NCBI GenBank assembly: GCA_027483445.1
Contig: JAIXUS010000085.1
Location: 1-64,000 of the forward strand
Reading direction: 5' to 3'
DNA length: 64,000 nt
DNA from: Bacteroidota bacterium
Lineage (GTDB): Bacteria; Bacteroidota; Bacteroidia; M30B66
Shown: positions 35,575 to 44,566 of the stretch, one piece after another
Position numbering within the stretch: position 1 is the first letter of the stretch
Layout of the letters: every line of letters begins with the position of its first letter
Made by a program: the position numbers and the translations under genes
Notes under the pieces: generated by a model
What the model was told of the DNA's origin: nothing
The model's input: only the letters and a program-made list of their open reading frames with translations
The model's database searches: none

Positions 35575-36117
35575 TTAAGCCGCGCCGCAGTAGGCAATCC
35601 GGTAACGAATACCGGTGTAAAACTCGCTGTTTTTATACAATTCCAATTCCTGCCGAATGCCCAGCTCTTCTTCAATGTAACTGAGGTTGTTTCCGGCTTC
35701 CAGCACACTTTGCACTTCGGCAATGCAGGGAATCACCGATTTGAGGTTCTCCAGCAATTCGTGTTTTGAGGTGGTTTGTTGTGCCCATTTGCTGAGGGCC
35801 TCCACCGCCAGCAGCCTTCCACTTTCGAAGGTGCAGGTAACCAGCGTATCAACGGCACAGGCTTCATTGCGCATCTTCCAACGAAGGCGAAGTATGTTGC
35901 CCTCTTCTTCCAGTACCTCGGCCTGTATGCCTTGCGCCTGGAGCATTTCAGGACTTTGGCCAAGCCTGATGGCAGTATTTCCTAAGCACACCGGAGCGTC
36001 TAGCATCAAACGGTCGTCTACTTCGGCTACCGTATTGAGGGTATAGCGTACATTTTCTGGGGCATCGGCCAACCAGAATATGCCGGCTGCAGCTAAAAAA
36101 ATCAAGAGAATTCTCAT
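35575..36117 (-). CDS. Small exported protein of unknown function
   Basis: 180 residues. MRILLIFLAAAGIFWLADA is a signal peptide or anchor. The rest contains six Cys outside the signal (APVCLG, NEACAV, VTCTF, SVIPCIAEV, AYCGAA) in an exported setting, hinting at disulfides. No domain recognised. First gene of the putative TPR operon: a perfect -7 box (TAGGTTTG, 36132-36139) overlaps a short palindrome (GGTTTCAAACC, 36127-36137) 15 bp upstream, which might be an operator. Confidence 0.65.
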   Translation of the reverse strand: MRILLIFLAAAGIFWLADAPENVRYTLNTVAEVDDRLMLDAPVCLGNTAIRLGQSPEMLQAQGIQAEVLEEEGNILRLRWKMRNEACAVDTLVTCTFESGRLLAVEALSKWAQQTTSKHELLENLKSVIPCIAEVQSVLEAGNNLSYIEEELGIRQELELYKNSEFYTGIRYRIAYCGAA

Positions 36118-36172
36118 CGGCTTAGGGGTTTCAAACCTAAGAAAAACCGAAGGAAAATAAAAATGAACCTAG

Positions 36173-37336
36173 TTACCTTCTGCGGCGACGCTTCCTTTCC
36201 TTCACCAAAAGGTCGAGCTCACGGGTGGTTTGCCCGGCTACCGAGGTGTTTTCCTGTGCCCTTCGAATCAGGTATGGGAGCACATCTTTAACCGGACCAT
36301 AGGGTACATATTTGGCCACGTTGTAGCCTTCGTGTGCCAGATTAAAACTAATGTGGTCGCTCATGCCCAGCAACTGCGAAAAGTACACATTGGGGTGATC
36401 GTGACGGATGCCCTTCTTTTCTAACAACTCGGCGAGAAGCATTGAGCTTTCTTCGTTGTGTGTTCCGGCGCAAAGCCCGATGCGCTCGAGGCGTTCTACA
36501 ATAAATTCGAGGGCTTCGTTGTAGTCGCGGTCCGACGAGGCCTTGTCGGGCTGCACCGGCGAAGGGTAACCCATTTCCTCAGCCCGTTTGCGCTCCTTTT
36601 CCATGTAGGCGCCCCGAACCAGCTTCACTCCGATGTAGAAACCTTCTTTTTCGGCTATAGTGTACCAGCGTTTGAGGTCGGCCAAGCGGGCGTGCAGATA
36701 CATTTGAAAGGTGTTGTAAATCAGCGGTTTTTCGGTGTTGTACTTCCGCATCATGTCCAGAATAAGCTCATCTAACACCGGTTGAATCCAGGTTTCTTCG
36801 GCATCAAGCATAATGCGAATGCCGGTCTCATGGGCTTTTTTGCAAAGCTTCTCAACACGCTGCTTTACCCGCTCAAATTCGGCTTGCTCGGCAGTGCTCA
36901 GACTTTCGCCTTTGCTTACCTTTTCGAGCAGGGCAAAACGGGCCATTCCGGTGAGCTTAAATACGGTAAATGGCACTTTATCATCGAGTTGTGCCCTATG
37001 TTGGGTCTCCATGATTTCGGCCAGCGTTTGCTCAAAATCCTCCTCGCTTTCCTTGCCTTCGACCGAATAATCGAGAATGGTACCTACTCCATACTTGTGC
37101 AGTACGTTTATGGTATGGTCGCAGTCGGAAATGCTCTCGCCTCCACAGAAATGTGAGAAAAGGGTTTCACGAATTACATAACGGGTAGGGAAGAATCGAA
37201 CGGCCAAGGGCGCAAAGGGTGTGCTGAGCTTAACGAGGGTGTTGCTGCGGATGAAACTAAACAACCACCAGGCTTTGTCTAAGGCTTTGTTCGACTTGTA
37301 TTCGAAGGCAATTTCCGTATTGTCGAATGAAATCAT
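36173..37336 (-). CDS. Proline dehydrogenase family protein
   Basis: 387 residues, monofunctional PRODH: FAD-dependent oxidation of proline to pyrroline-5-carboxylate on the membrane face. Visible elements: VGTILDYSVEGKESEED, FTVFKLTGMARFALLEKV, RIMLDAEETWIQPVLD, the flavin-binding QMYLHARLADLKRW, GVKLVRGAYMEKER, FLVERLERIG-like, and HNEESSMLL. Start at 37336 (MISFDN); an alternative start 60 bp upstream is less likely because the -7 box TACATTTG (37355-37362) lies between, giving a 14-nt leader. No delta-1-pyrroline-5-carboxylate dehydrogenase gene is adjacent. Confidence 0.88.
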   Translation of the reverse strand: MISFDNTEIAFEYKSNKALDKAWWLFSFIRSNTLVKLSTPFAPLAVRFFPTRYVIRETLFSHFCGGESISDCDHTINVLHKYGVGTILDYSVEGKESEEDFEQTLAEIMETQHRAQLDDKVPFTVFKLTGMARFALLEKVSKGESLSTAEQAEFERVKQRVEKLCKKAHETGIRIMLDAEETWIQPVLDELILDMMRKYNTEKPLIYNTFQMYLHARLADLKRWYTIAEKEGFYIGVKLVRGAYMEKERKRAEEMGYPSPVQPDKASSDRDYNEALEFIVERLERIGLCAGTHNEESSMLLAELLEKKGIRHDHPNVYFSQLLGMSDHISFNLAHEGYNVAKYVPYGPVKDVLPYLIRRAQENTSVAGQTTRELDLLVKERKRRRRR

Positions 37337-37354
37337 ACAGTTTGAAAGGGATGA

Positions 37355-37558
37355 CAAATGTATGCGATACAACCCTTTTTTGGCCTTGGTGTTCAATTAT
37401 CGCGTGGAAATTCTCGTTTCTACAAGCCTGCCTTTCTTCGCGAAATCTGGCTTTTGGGCTTGCCGCTTTGGCTTTTTCAAGAGTTCCCCATTCGGGGTGA
37501 TGACCTTTTCTTTACCCTTTGCCACTTTCGTAACGTTTGGTGCCGAAGTTTATCTTTG
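37355..37558. promoter_or_regulatory. Divergent -7 boxes between PRODH and aroB
   Basis: On the minus strand TACATTTG (37355-37362) faces the proline dehydrogenase gene with a 14-nt leader. On the plus strand TATCTTTG (37551-37558) faces aroB with a leader of about 44 nt. Both match TAnnTTTG exactly. The -33 boxes are poor. Confidence 0.5.
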
Positions 37559-37606
37559 CCCCACATCAAAAAAGCGCAAACATCTGGTTCAGAGCCGTGT
37601 TTGCTT

Positions 37607-38656
37607 ATGTACATGTCGATTTTACAAGCCACTTCCATTCCAAGGCCCCATGAGGCTCGCGCTGCTTTAAAAGAGCAGCTTGGTAAACGTAAGGCATTCC
37701 TGGTGTGCGACGAAAATACATCAAGGCTCTGCCTTCCCCGCTTTCCCGAGCTTCAATCGCTGCCCCGATATGTTTTACAGCCCGGAGAGTCTCGCAAAAC
37801 CATGGAGCAGGTTCTGGAATTCTGTGGTTCAATGCAAATGCTTGGTCATCCGCGGAGCGGCCTGATTGTAAGCCTTGGTGGCGGCGTTGTAAGCGATATG
37901 GCAGGCTTTGCCGCATCCATTTACAAACGTGGTCTCGATGTATTACACATTCCAACTACACTTATGGGTATGGTGGATGCAGCCACGGGCGGAAAAACCG
38001 GGGTTAACTTCGATTATGTGCGCAATGCCCTTGGTACCACTCACTTTCCTGTTCAGGTACTGCTTTTTCCTGACTTGCTCGAAACCCTCGAACGGGACGA
38101 TTTGCTATCGGGAATGGCCGAAATGCATAAGCATGCCTTCCTTGCGGGTGCACCGCACTGGGAACGAGCCCTGAACATGCATTTCGACGATTTTTTGAAG
38201 CCTGAACTCATCCATTGGCATGCACAATTCAAACAGGCATTGGTTGAGCGCGACCCATTCGACAAGGGACTTCGGCAACAGCTCAATCTCGGACACACCA
38301 CCGCCCATGCGGTAGAATCGTTGCTGTTGAAACACCAGGTTGAAATTCCTCATGGTTTTGCGGTGGCTGCCGGCATCGATTTCGAGATGCGCCTTGCCCT
38401 TGAGCTTAATACGGGCATTTCGGAAGATGAAGTGAAGAGAACAAGCCAAAGGATGCGCGATTTTTTCCCTCCTTTGCCACACGCTCTGCTGCAGGCAAAC
38501 GCGATTGTGCACTTCATGCAAAACGACAAAAAGAACCGGCGTGGAATCACATTCACCTTAGCCAAAGCACCGGGCGAAATACTTACCGGCGTTGAGGTCG
38601 ATGAAGCCATCATTCTTAAACACCTTCAACTTTTCCTCCATGCCCGAAACGCTTGA
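37607..38656 (+). CDS. aroB: 3-dehydroquinate synthase
   Basis: 349 residues (start ATG 37607 or 37613). Converts DAHP to 3-dehydroquinate in the shikimate pathway. NAD-binding core SLGGGVVSDMAGFAASIYKRG, then HIPTTLMGMVDAATGGKTGVNF, metal ligands in MAEMHKHAFL (Glu), QLNLGHTTAHAVESL (His) and HGFAVAAGI (His). The motif MAEMHKHA differs from the usual MAEVIKYG, but the ligands are retained. The gene overlaps aroA by 17 bp, so the two shikimate genes are co-translated. The 5' region carries a perfect -7 box. Confidence 0.92.
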   Translation: MYMSILQATSIPRPHEARAALKEQLGKRKAFLVCDENTSRLCLPRFPELQSLPRYVLQPGESRKTMEQVLEFCGSMQMLGHPRSGLIVSLGGGVVSDMAGFAASIYKRGLDVLHIPTTLMGMVDAATGGKTGVNFDYVRNALGTTHFPVQVLLFPDLLETLERDDLLSGMAEMHKHAFLAGAPHWERALNMHFDDFLKPELIHWHAQFKQALVERDPFDKGLRQQLNLGHTTAHAVESLLLKHQVEIPHGFAVAAGIDFEMRLALELNTGISEDEVKRTSQRMRDFFPPLPHALLQANAIVHFMQNDKKNRRGITFTLAKAPGEILTGVEVDEAIILKHLQLFLHARNA

Positions 38657-39881
38657 GCTGGTAAGCGCCACCCGGCAGATTCAGGCCATCCCCCGCTTGC
38701 CGGGCTCCAAAAGCATTAGCAACCGATTGTTGATGCTTGAGGCCGTTTCGGGAGGTGCTATTCGGCCGGGCAGCCTGTCGGAGGCCGACGATACCCAAAG
38801 GCTGTTGAAGATTTGTAGGGAGCTCCCGGCCAATGCCGAGGCCGGACATGGCGGTACCACCTTTCGATTTGCCCTGGCATTGCTGGCCTCAACGCCCGGT
38901 TATCAAGGTAGGCTCGGTGGTTCGGTGCGCCTCAACGAGCGACCGCAAGCTTCGCTGATCGAGGCTTTACGCAGTTTAGGAGCCGATATCCGCTGCCTTC
39001 AAAACGAAGGCTTCGCCCCGGTGTCGATTCAGGGCAAAGCTTTGCATGGCGGGCAATTGCATATTGATGCCACCGTGTCGAGTCAGTTTTTAAGCGCATT
39101 GTTGTTAATCGCCCCCCGCATGCACAAAGGGCTGGAACTTTTTCCAACAGCCGAAATCGTTTCGCCGGGCTACCTCGAAATGACCCTTCGTTTGCTAGAG
39201 CAATCGGGAGCCATTGTTGAGCGGCGAGAAAGCTCTATTTACGTAGGACCGGGCGAGTGGAAAAACACGACCATTGAAGTGGAACGCGACTGGTCGTCGG
39301 CTTCGTATTGGTATGCCTTCATGGCCCTCTGCTCTAAGGGTTCGGTTTTATTGGAAGGCTTGCATTTTTCGGGACTCCAACCCGACGAAGCCTGTGCAGA
39401 AGCATTTCGCAGCCTCGGTGTTAACAGTGAGCCTTGCCCGGAAGGCATCAGACTGCGGCGCACCGAAAGGCATGCGACCCATTTTAAGTGGGACGGAAGC
39501 GAGAGTCCCGATATTGTTCAAACCCTCGTTTGTGTATGCGCAGGGCTGGGAATTCAGGCAGAGTTTACAGGATTAAAAACCTTACGCATCAAAGAAACCG
39601 ATAGGCTTGCGGCCTTGCAGAACGAGCTTCGCAAGATAAAAGTAGGGGTGGAGCTGGAGGGTGATCACCGTTTGCTGCTAAATCCATCACAGGCCGATTA
39701 CAGCCGAACATTGATTGCCGAAACCTACAATGATCACCGAATGGCGATGGCCTTTGCGCCCCTTGTTTTACGGTGTTACCGGGTGGCCATCCGAAATCCG
39801 GAAGTGGTGAATAAGTCGTACCCCGGATTTTGGCGCGATGTGCGGGAAGCCGGAGTGCAATTTGCCGAGTTGGAGGGCTGA
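38640..39881 (+). CDS. aroA: 3-phosphoshikimate 1-carboxyvinyltransferase (EPSP synthase)
   Basis: 413 residues. The start MPETLEL (38640) is inside the end of aroB. PGSKSISNRLLMLEA (PEP/shikimate-3-phosphate binding), LNERPQASLIEALRSLGADI, SSQFLSALLLIAP, SESPDIVQTLVCVCAG, LRIKETDRLAALQNEL and TYNDHRMAMAFAPL all match the family. The usual NAGTAMR is replaced by HGGTTFR, keeping the key Thr and Arg. Catalyses the sixth step of aromatic amino acid synthesis. Confidence 0.92.
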   Translation: MPETLELVSATRQIQAIPRLPGSKSISNRLLMLEAVSGGAIRPGSLSEADDTQRLLKICRELPANAEAGHGGTTFRFALALLASTPGYQGRLGGSVRLNERPQASLIEALRSLGADIRCLQNEGFAPVSIQGKALHGGQLHIDATVSSQFLSALLLIAPRMHKGLELFPTAEIVSPGYLEMTLRLLEQSGAIVERRESSIYVGPGEWKNTTIEVERDWSSASYWYAFMALCSKGSVLLEGLHFSGLQPDEACAEAFRSLGVNSEPCPEGIRLRRTERHATHFKWDGSESPDIVQTLVCVCAGLGIQAEFTGLKTLRIKETDRLAALQNELRKIKVGVELEGDHRLLLNPSQADYSRTLIAETYNDHRMAMAFAPLVLRCYRVAIRNPEVVNKSYPGFWRDVREAGVQFAELEG

Positions 39882-39890
39882 TGCTTTGTC

Positions 39891-39898
39891 TATCTTTG
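39891..39898 (+). promoter_or_regulatory. -7 box of the ABC exporter gene
   Basis: TATCTTTG lies 4 nt (CCGC) before the ATG. A possible -33 (GTTG, 39869-39872) is 18 bp upstream. The geometry implies a leaderless message. Confidence 0.6.
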
Positions 39899-39902
39899 CC
39901 GC

Positions 39903-41657
39903 ATGAGTGTATCCGGTAACGCCTTCGACTTTAGTTTGCTTAAACGCGTACTGAAGTTTGTTAAGCCACATCGGAAACTATTGTATGCCGCAGTGGGTAT
40001 TACGGTGTTTCTGGCGTTTTTGTCGCCGCTTCGACCGGTTCTCATACAATATACAGTTGATGAGTACATCCTGAACAGCGATGCCTCGATGCTCTTTAAA
40101 ATGACCTTGCTCATGATCGGCATTTTGGTGGTTGAGTCGGGCGGTCAATTTCTTTCGAGCTACATCATCACCTTGCTGGGCCAAAGTGTTATCCGCGATT
40201 TACGTGTAAGTGTTTATCGGCATATTTCGGGGCTACGGGTAAAGTATTTCGACAATAACCCGATTGGTATGCTGGTAACCCGTGTGGTGAGCGACATTGA
40301 GACGATTGCTTCCATTTTTACCGAAGGTGTGGTAATTGTTTTCGGTGATCTCTTACAGCTTAGCGTGGTATTGGTGGTGATGTTTAGCACCGACTGGAGG
40401 TTGTCGTTAATCGCCATTTCAACCATTCCATTGTTGCTGGTAGCGACCAATATTTTCAAGAACGGCATTAAGTCGGCGTTTCAGGACGTAAGAACCCAGG
40501 TTGCGCGCATCAATACCTTCGTGCAGGAGCACATCACGGGCATGAATATCGTGCAGATTTTCAACCGTGAGGAAAAAGAAATGCAGAAGTTCCGCGAAAT
40601 CAACCACGAACACGCGCGGGCACACATTCGTTCGGTTTGGCATTACTCGATATTTCTGCCCATCGTCGAAATTTTGAGTGCCGTATCTATCGGTTTGCTG
40701 ATTTGGCTGGGCGCACGTGGCGTGCTCGATGGCAGTTTTACGGTCGGAAATCTCATTGCCTTTACCTTATATGTGAACATGTTGTTCAGGCCAATCCGTA
40801 CGCTGGCCGATCGTTTTAACACCCTCCAAATGGGAATGGTAAGCTCTGAGCGTGTGTTCAAGGTGCTCGACGATCAGCAATATGTGAAAGATGAAGGCAC
40901 CTACATTCCTGAGCGCATTTCCGGCGAAATTCATTTTAAGCAGGTGTGGATGGCCTATGAGGACGAAAATTGGGTATTGCGCGACCTGAATTTCCACGTA
41001 AAACCGGGAACCACCGTGGCCATTGTTGGAGCCACCGGGTCGGGAAAAACCACCATCATTAACCTCATCAATCGTTTTTATGAGTATCAAAAGGGAAGCA
41101 TTTGTTTAGATGGCCACGATCTGCGCGAGTACCCTGCCGCATTTCTCCGGCAGCACATTGCCGTGGTTTTGCAGGATGTCTTTCTCTTTTCCGATTCCAT
41201 TACCAACAATGTGAGTCTGAACAATCCGGCAATTACCAAGGCCGAGATCGAAGCCGCAGCCCGAGAAATCGGAGCCGATGAATTCATCAGGCGCTTGCCG
41301 GGCGAATACGACTACAATGTGATGGAGCGCGGGGCCATGCTCAGTGCCGGCCAACGACAGCTTATTGCCTTCATCAGAGCTTTCTTGTATAATCCGGCTA
41401 TTTTGGTGCTCGATGAGGCCACCTCTTCGCTCGATACCGAAACAGAAGAGCTCATTCAGCGCGCCACCGAACGCATCACCAAGAACCGAACATCAATCAT
41501 CATTGCCCACCGCTTAGCCACCATTCAAAAGGCCGATCAGATTTTGGTGATGGATAAAGGTCAAATCATCGAATCGGGCAATCACCAGTCGCTCCTGGCG
41601 CAAAACGGAAAGTACAGGCAGTTGTACGAATTGCAATTCAGCGAGGTGGAAGGCTAA
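39903..41657 (+). CDS. ABC exporter, fused transmembrane and ATPase half (MsbA-like)
   Basis: 584 residues with six membrane helices (about 25-300) followed by the nucleotide-binding domain: Walker A GATGSGKTTIINLI, Q-loop VVLQDVFLFSDSI, signature MLSAGQRQLIAFIRA (a variant of LSGGQ), Walker B ILVLDEATSSLD and switch His IIAHRLATI. It works as a homo- or heterodimer moving lipids or drugs; no partner half is adjacent. The variant signature (LSAGQ) is within the family range. Convergent with truA. Confidence 0.9.
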   Translation: MSVSGNAFDFSLLKRVLKFVKPHRKLLYAAVGITVFLAFLSPLRPVLIQYTVDEYILNSDASMLFKMTLLMIGILVVESGGQFLSSYIITLLGQSVIRDLRVSVYRHISGLRVKYFDNNPIGMLVTRVVSDIETIASIFTEGVVIVFGDLLQLSVVLVVMFSTDWRLSLIAISTIPLLLVATNIFKNGIKSAFQDVRTQVARINTFVQEHITGMNIVQIFNREEKEMQKFREINHEHARAHIRSVWHYSIFLPIVEILSAVSIGLLIWLGARGVLDGSFTVGNLIAFTLYVNMLFRPIRTLADRFNTLQMGMVSSERVFKVLDDQQYVKDEGTYIPERISGEIHFKQVWMAYEDENWVLRDLNFHVKPGTTVAIVGATGSGKTTIINLINRFYEYQKGSICLDGHDLREYPAAFLRQHIAVVLQDVFLFSDSITNNVSLNNPAITKAEIEAAAREIGADEFIRRLPGEYDYNVMERGAMLSAGQRQLIAFIRAFLYNPAILVLDEATSSLDTETEELIQRATERITKNRTSIIIAHRLATIQKADQILVMDKGQIIESGNHQSLLAQNGKYRQLYELQFSEVEG

Positions 41658-41765
41658 GACCGGGTTCTCAGAACTGTTTTCCTAATCAGGTCTTCTCATT
41701 CACAAAGCCTTGATAATTGGTGGTTTATTGGGTTTTGGGCGCTATGCTTTGATGACCTTCCCGTT

Positions 41766-42506
41766 TCACTCAAACCCGGGGTATTCAATTTTAGTGAGAA
41801 ACAAGCCACAAGCGGGAACGCTTTGTCCAGCCTCCGTGCGCTTGCCACTTGCCAACACGCGACCAAGCTCTCCGGGCGACTTTTTCCCCAGTCCTACGTC
41901 TACCAAAGTGCCGGTGAGGGCGCGCACCATGTTGCGCAGAAAACGGTCGGCCCTGATTTCAAAAACCAGGCTTTCTTCCAGCTCGTGCCACTGGGCTACA
42001 CTCACCGTACAAAGGTTGGTAAAGGTTTGGGTGTTGCTTTTCGAAAAGGCGCTGAAATCGTGCTTTCCTAAAATGCACTTGGCCTCTTCGTTCATTAGAG
42101 TAACATTGGGCTTTTGGTGCAAATGCCAGGCAAGGCCTTCGAGGAACGGATTTCGCCTTAACATGATTCGGTATTCGTAGGTTCTGGCTGTGGCGCTGAA
42201 TCGTGCGTGGAGGTCATCCGCAACCGCGAAAAGGGCCGTGGCATCAATACCTTTCAGCCGCATGCCCTCTAACCGGCGAAGTACCTCATGGGTATCGACA
42301 ATGGGTTCCGGCAAATCGAAGTGCGCGTAGTAATCTTGAGCATGCACGCCTGTGTCGGTGCGGCCGCAGCCCACCAGCTCTATTCGATTTTTGAGCAAAA
42401 GGCTGAGCGCCTCCTCCAGGGTTTGCTGAACCGAAATGGCATTGTCTTGAATTTGCCAGCCGTGATAAGGGCTTCCGTTGTAGCGCAGACGTAGAAAATA
42501 CCGCAT
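41766..42506 (-). CDS. truA: tRNA pseudouridine(38-40) synthase
   Basis: 246 residues. The start at 42506 is supported by a perfect -7 box (TATCTTTG) 4 nt upstream and by the family N-terminus RYFLRLRYNGSPYHGWQIQ. The catalytic Asp lies in GCGRTDTGVHAQDYYAHFDL (Asp51). FSAFSKSNTQTFTNLCTV and FEIRADRFLRNMVRALTGTLVDVG are characteristic. Modifies U38-40 of the tRNA anticodon stem-loop. An upstream extension of 40 codons carries no family sequence and would cover the divergent promoter, so it was excluded. Confidence 0.94.
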   Translation of the reverse strand: MRYFLRLRYNGSPYHGWQIQDNAISVQQTLEEALSLLLKNRIELVGCGRTDTGVHAQDYYAHFDLPEPIVDTHEVLRRLEGMRLKGIDATALFAVADDLHARFSATARTYEYRIMLRRNPFLEGLAWHLHQKPNVTLMNEEAKCILGKHDFSAFSKSNTQTFTNLCTVSVAQWHELEESLVFEIRADRFLRNMVRALTGTLVDVGLGKKSPGELGRVLASGKRTEAGQSVPACGLFLTKIEYPGFE

Positions 42507-42510
42507 GCCG

Positions 42511-42568
42511 CAAAGATAAACAGGCTTCGGATTAAGCCGGGTCAAACAGCGATTTTCGTTTACATTTG
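42511..42568. promoter_or_regulatory. Divergent promoter pair between truA and the YdeI-like gene
   Basis: Minus strand TATCTTTG (42511-42518), 4 nt from the truA ATG. Plus strand TACATTTG (42561-42568), 6 nt from the YdeI-like ATG. The whole 68-bp intergenic gap holds two -7 boxes and no clear -33. Confidence 0.6.
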
Positions 42569-42574
42569 TCGGGC

Positions 42575-43168
42575 ATGGAGGTGCATAAAGGATTTGAAGC
42601 CCGGCAATTTGAGTCGGCCGATGCATTCAGGGGCTGGCTGGAGCAGCATGCCGAAAGTCATCCTCCCATTTGGGTAATTATTTACCGAAAATCACGATTT
42701 ACCCTCAGCGAAGCCATCGATGAAGCCCTGTGTTTTGGTTGGATTGACAGTAAGCCGAATAAGCGCGATGCTGAGAGCTATTACCTGTTTTTCTCGCCCC
42801 GTAACCCTAAATCGCGCTGGAGTGCGGTGAACAAAGAAAAGGTGAAGCGTTTGCTTTCAGAAGGGAAAATTGCGGCTCCGGGCCTGCGGATGATTGAACT
42901 CGCCAAATCGACCGGCACATGGGATGCGCTGAACACCGTTGATGCCTTGGAAGTTCCGTCCGATTTGGCTGAGGCACTCGACGAAAATCCGCCGGCAAAA
43001 ACTAATTTTGAAGCCTTCCCGCCCTCCGTAAAACGGGGCATACTTGAATGGATTTTGAGCGCCAAAACCGAAACAACCCGTCGAAAAAGAGTGCTGGAAA
43101 CCGCTCAACTGGCGCGGTTTAACCTGAGAGCGAATCAATATCCTCCACAAAAAATTCCCGGTTCATGA
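42575..43168 (+). CDS. YdeI/OmpD-associated family protein
   Basis: 197 residues. The pattern PPIWVIIYRKSRF, then LSEAIDEALCFGWIDSKPNKRD, YYLFFSPRNPKSRWSAVNKEKV and the C-terminal helical block (VKRGILEWILSAKTETTRRKRVLETAQLARFN) matches the YdeI family of bacteria; some are linked with antimicrobial tolerance, but the biochemical role is unknown. The ATG at 42575 is supported by the promoter; an upstream TTG is not used. It overlaps the following gene by 4 bp (ATGA). Confidence 0.85.
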   Translation: MEVHKGFEARQFESADAFRGWLEQHAESHPPIWVIIYRKSRFTLSEAIDEALCFGWIDSKPNKRDAESYYLFFSPRNPKSRWSAVNKEKVKRLLSEGKIAAPGLRMIELAKSTGTWDALNTVDALEVPSDLAEALDENPPAKTNFEAFPPSVKRGILEWILSAKTETTRRKRVLETAQLARFNLRANQYPPQKIPGS

Positions 43169-43851
43169 CCTTTTCAATTCCCCTGATTACCGTATTTCAT
43201 CTTGTTTTTCTCTTTGCCGGACTCGCATTTATTCAGAGTGCGCCGGAGCCTCGTCAACGCCTTTCTCGGGTGTTGGCGTTTTGGATTTTAACGCAGGTTG
43301 GCCTCAGCTTTTCGGGGTTTTATAGTCTCGAAAATGGGGCTTCTCCGCGGCCTGTTTTACTGGTATTGCCGGCCGTGTTGCTTATTGCCGGGCTTTTGCT
43401 CAGTGCGAAGGGAAGGGCTTACATGGCCGCCTTCGATCAGCAAAAACTCCTATTGCTGCATAGCCTTAGGGTGCCTGTAGAGTGGTGTCTGTTTGTGTTG
43501 GCTTCAGAAGGCTGGGTGCCCGAGGCGATGACCTGGAACGGTACTAATTTCGACGTGCTCAGCGGAATTGCAGCACTAACGCTCTACGCATGGTCGTTGA
43601 AGGGTACGGTTCCGGCCGGGGTGATGCGTGCTTTCAATGTTTTGGGATTGCTTTTATTGCTCAATGTCATGTTTACCGCGTTGTTGTCGGTTCCCGGGCC
43701 CTTGCAGCAGTTTAACTTCGATCAGCCCAACAAGGCCGTGTTGGAATACCCTTTTGTGTTGCTTCCGGCTTTAATCGTACCGATGGTGTTGTTTGCCCAC
43801 CTGGCATCGTTTATTCCCAAACGAGGCGGCGTAAAAAAGTCTGAAAAATGA
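43165..43851 (+). CDS. Polytopic membrane protein of unknown function
   Basis: 228 residues with six or seven hydrophobic helices (FSIPLITVFHLVFLFAGLAFI, VLAFWILTQVGLSFSGFY, VLLVLPAVLLIAGLLL, FNVLGLLLLLNVMFTALLSV and LLPALIVPMVLFAHLASFI). No catalytic motif seen; weakly like small lipid-phase or respiratory accessory proteins. It is the second gene of a coupled pair with the YdeI-like gene. Confidence 0.55.
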   Translation: MTFSIPLITVFHLVFLFAGLAFIQSAPEPRQRLSRVLAFWILTQVGLSFSGFYSLENGASPRPVLLVLPAVLLIAGLLLSAKGRAYMAAFDQQKLLLLHSLRVPVEWCLFVLASEGWVPEAMTWNGTNFDVLSGIAALTLYAWSLKGTVPAGVMRAFNVLGLLLLLNVMFTALLSVPGPLQQFNFDQPNKAVLEYPFVLLPALIVPMVLFAHLASFIPKRGGVKKSEK

Positions 43852-43910
43852 AAACCAACAAGTTGTCGTTGATTCCTACATTCGATGCAACAATGCCTCG
43901 AATAGTTCCG

Positions 43911-43941
43911 TTTGCATTCCTCACAAACCCCATTACCTTTG
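43911..43941 (+). promoter_or_regulatory. Full consensus promoter TTTG-N19-TAnnTTTG
   Basis: TTTG (43911-43914), 19 bp, TACCTTTG (43934-43941), then 4 nt and the ATG. This is the complete Bacteroidota housekeeping promoter and the cleanest in the window. The mRNA should start at or within a base of the ATG. Confidence 0.8.
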
Positions 43942-43945
43942 CCGT

Positions 43946-44476
43946 ATGAACTGGCTTGATTCTGTACTTGAAATCCTGAAATACACCATTCCGATTGCGG
44001 TGGTTTTTGCGTTTATCTACTTCATTCTCAACAACTATCTGGAGGAGAACTTCAAGTTACGCTCGCTCGATTTAAAACTGCAAAACCAGCAGTCAATCAC
44101 ACCGGTGCGTATGCAGGCCTACGAGCGAATTGTGGTTTATCTCGAGCGCATTACCGTGAGCAATATGATCATGCGTATTCACAAAACCGGAATGAGCTCC
44201 AAGTTGCTGCATGCCGAAATGATTAAGAGCATACGTAGTGAGTACGATCATAACATCGCGCAGCAAATCTATATGTCGAATGCTTCTTGGGAATTGGTGA
44301 AAAGTGCCAAAGAAGAGATGATTAAGCTCGTGAATACTGCGGCACACAAAGTGAACGACAATGCCGACGGTGTAGAGCTTTGCAAGGTATTGCTCGACGT
44401 AACGATGAATGTTGAAAAGCTTCCTACTCAAATCGCCCTTGATTATGTAAAGAAAGAGATTCGACAGTCGTTTTAA
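43946..44476 (+). CDS. Conserved small membrane-anchored protein
   Basis: 176 residues, one N-terminal membrane helix (YTIPIAVVFAFIYFILNNYL), then a helix-rich cytoplasmic part (LRSLDLKLQNQQSITPVRMQA, ERIVVYLERITVSNMIMRIH, EYDHNIAQQIYMSNASWELVKSAKEEMI). No family named with confidence. It has its own consensus promoter and is followed by two hairpin terminators, so it is expressed alone. Confidence 0.65.
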   Translation: MNWLDSVLEILKYTIPIAVVFAFIYFILNNYLEENFKLRSLDLKLQNQQSITPVRMQAYERIVVYLERITVSNMIMRIHKTGMSSKLLHAEMIKSIRSEYDHNIAQQIYMSNASWELVKSAKEEMIKLVNTAAHKVNDNADGVELCKVLLDVTMNVEKLPTQIALDYVKKEIRQSF

Positions 44477-44495
44477 CAGGGCTGTCCATGATTTT

Positions 44496-44566
44496 GACGG
44501 GTGCTCAAGACTGACCCCGTCTTTTACCGAATTAGGCTGTGTCAAGCAATCGATACAGCCTTTTTT
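44496..44566 (+). terminator. Two tandem hairpin terminators
   Basis: First: GACGGG / CCCGTC with a 14-nt loop and TTTT (44496-44525). Second: AGGCTGT / ACAGCCT with a 14-nt loop and T6 (44534-44566). Both follow the membrane-anchored protein gene. Confidence 0.8.
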
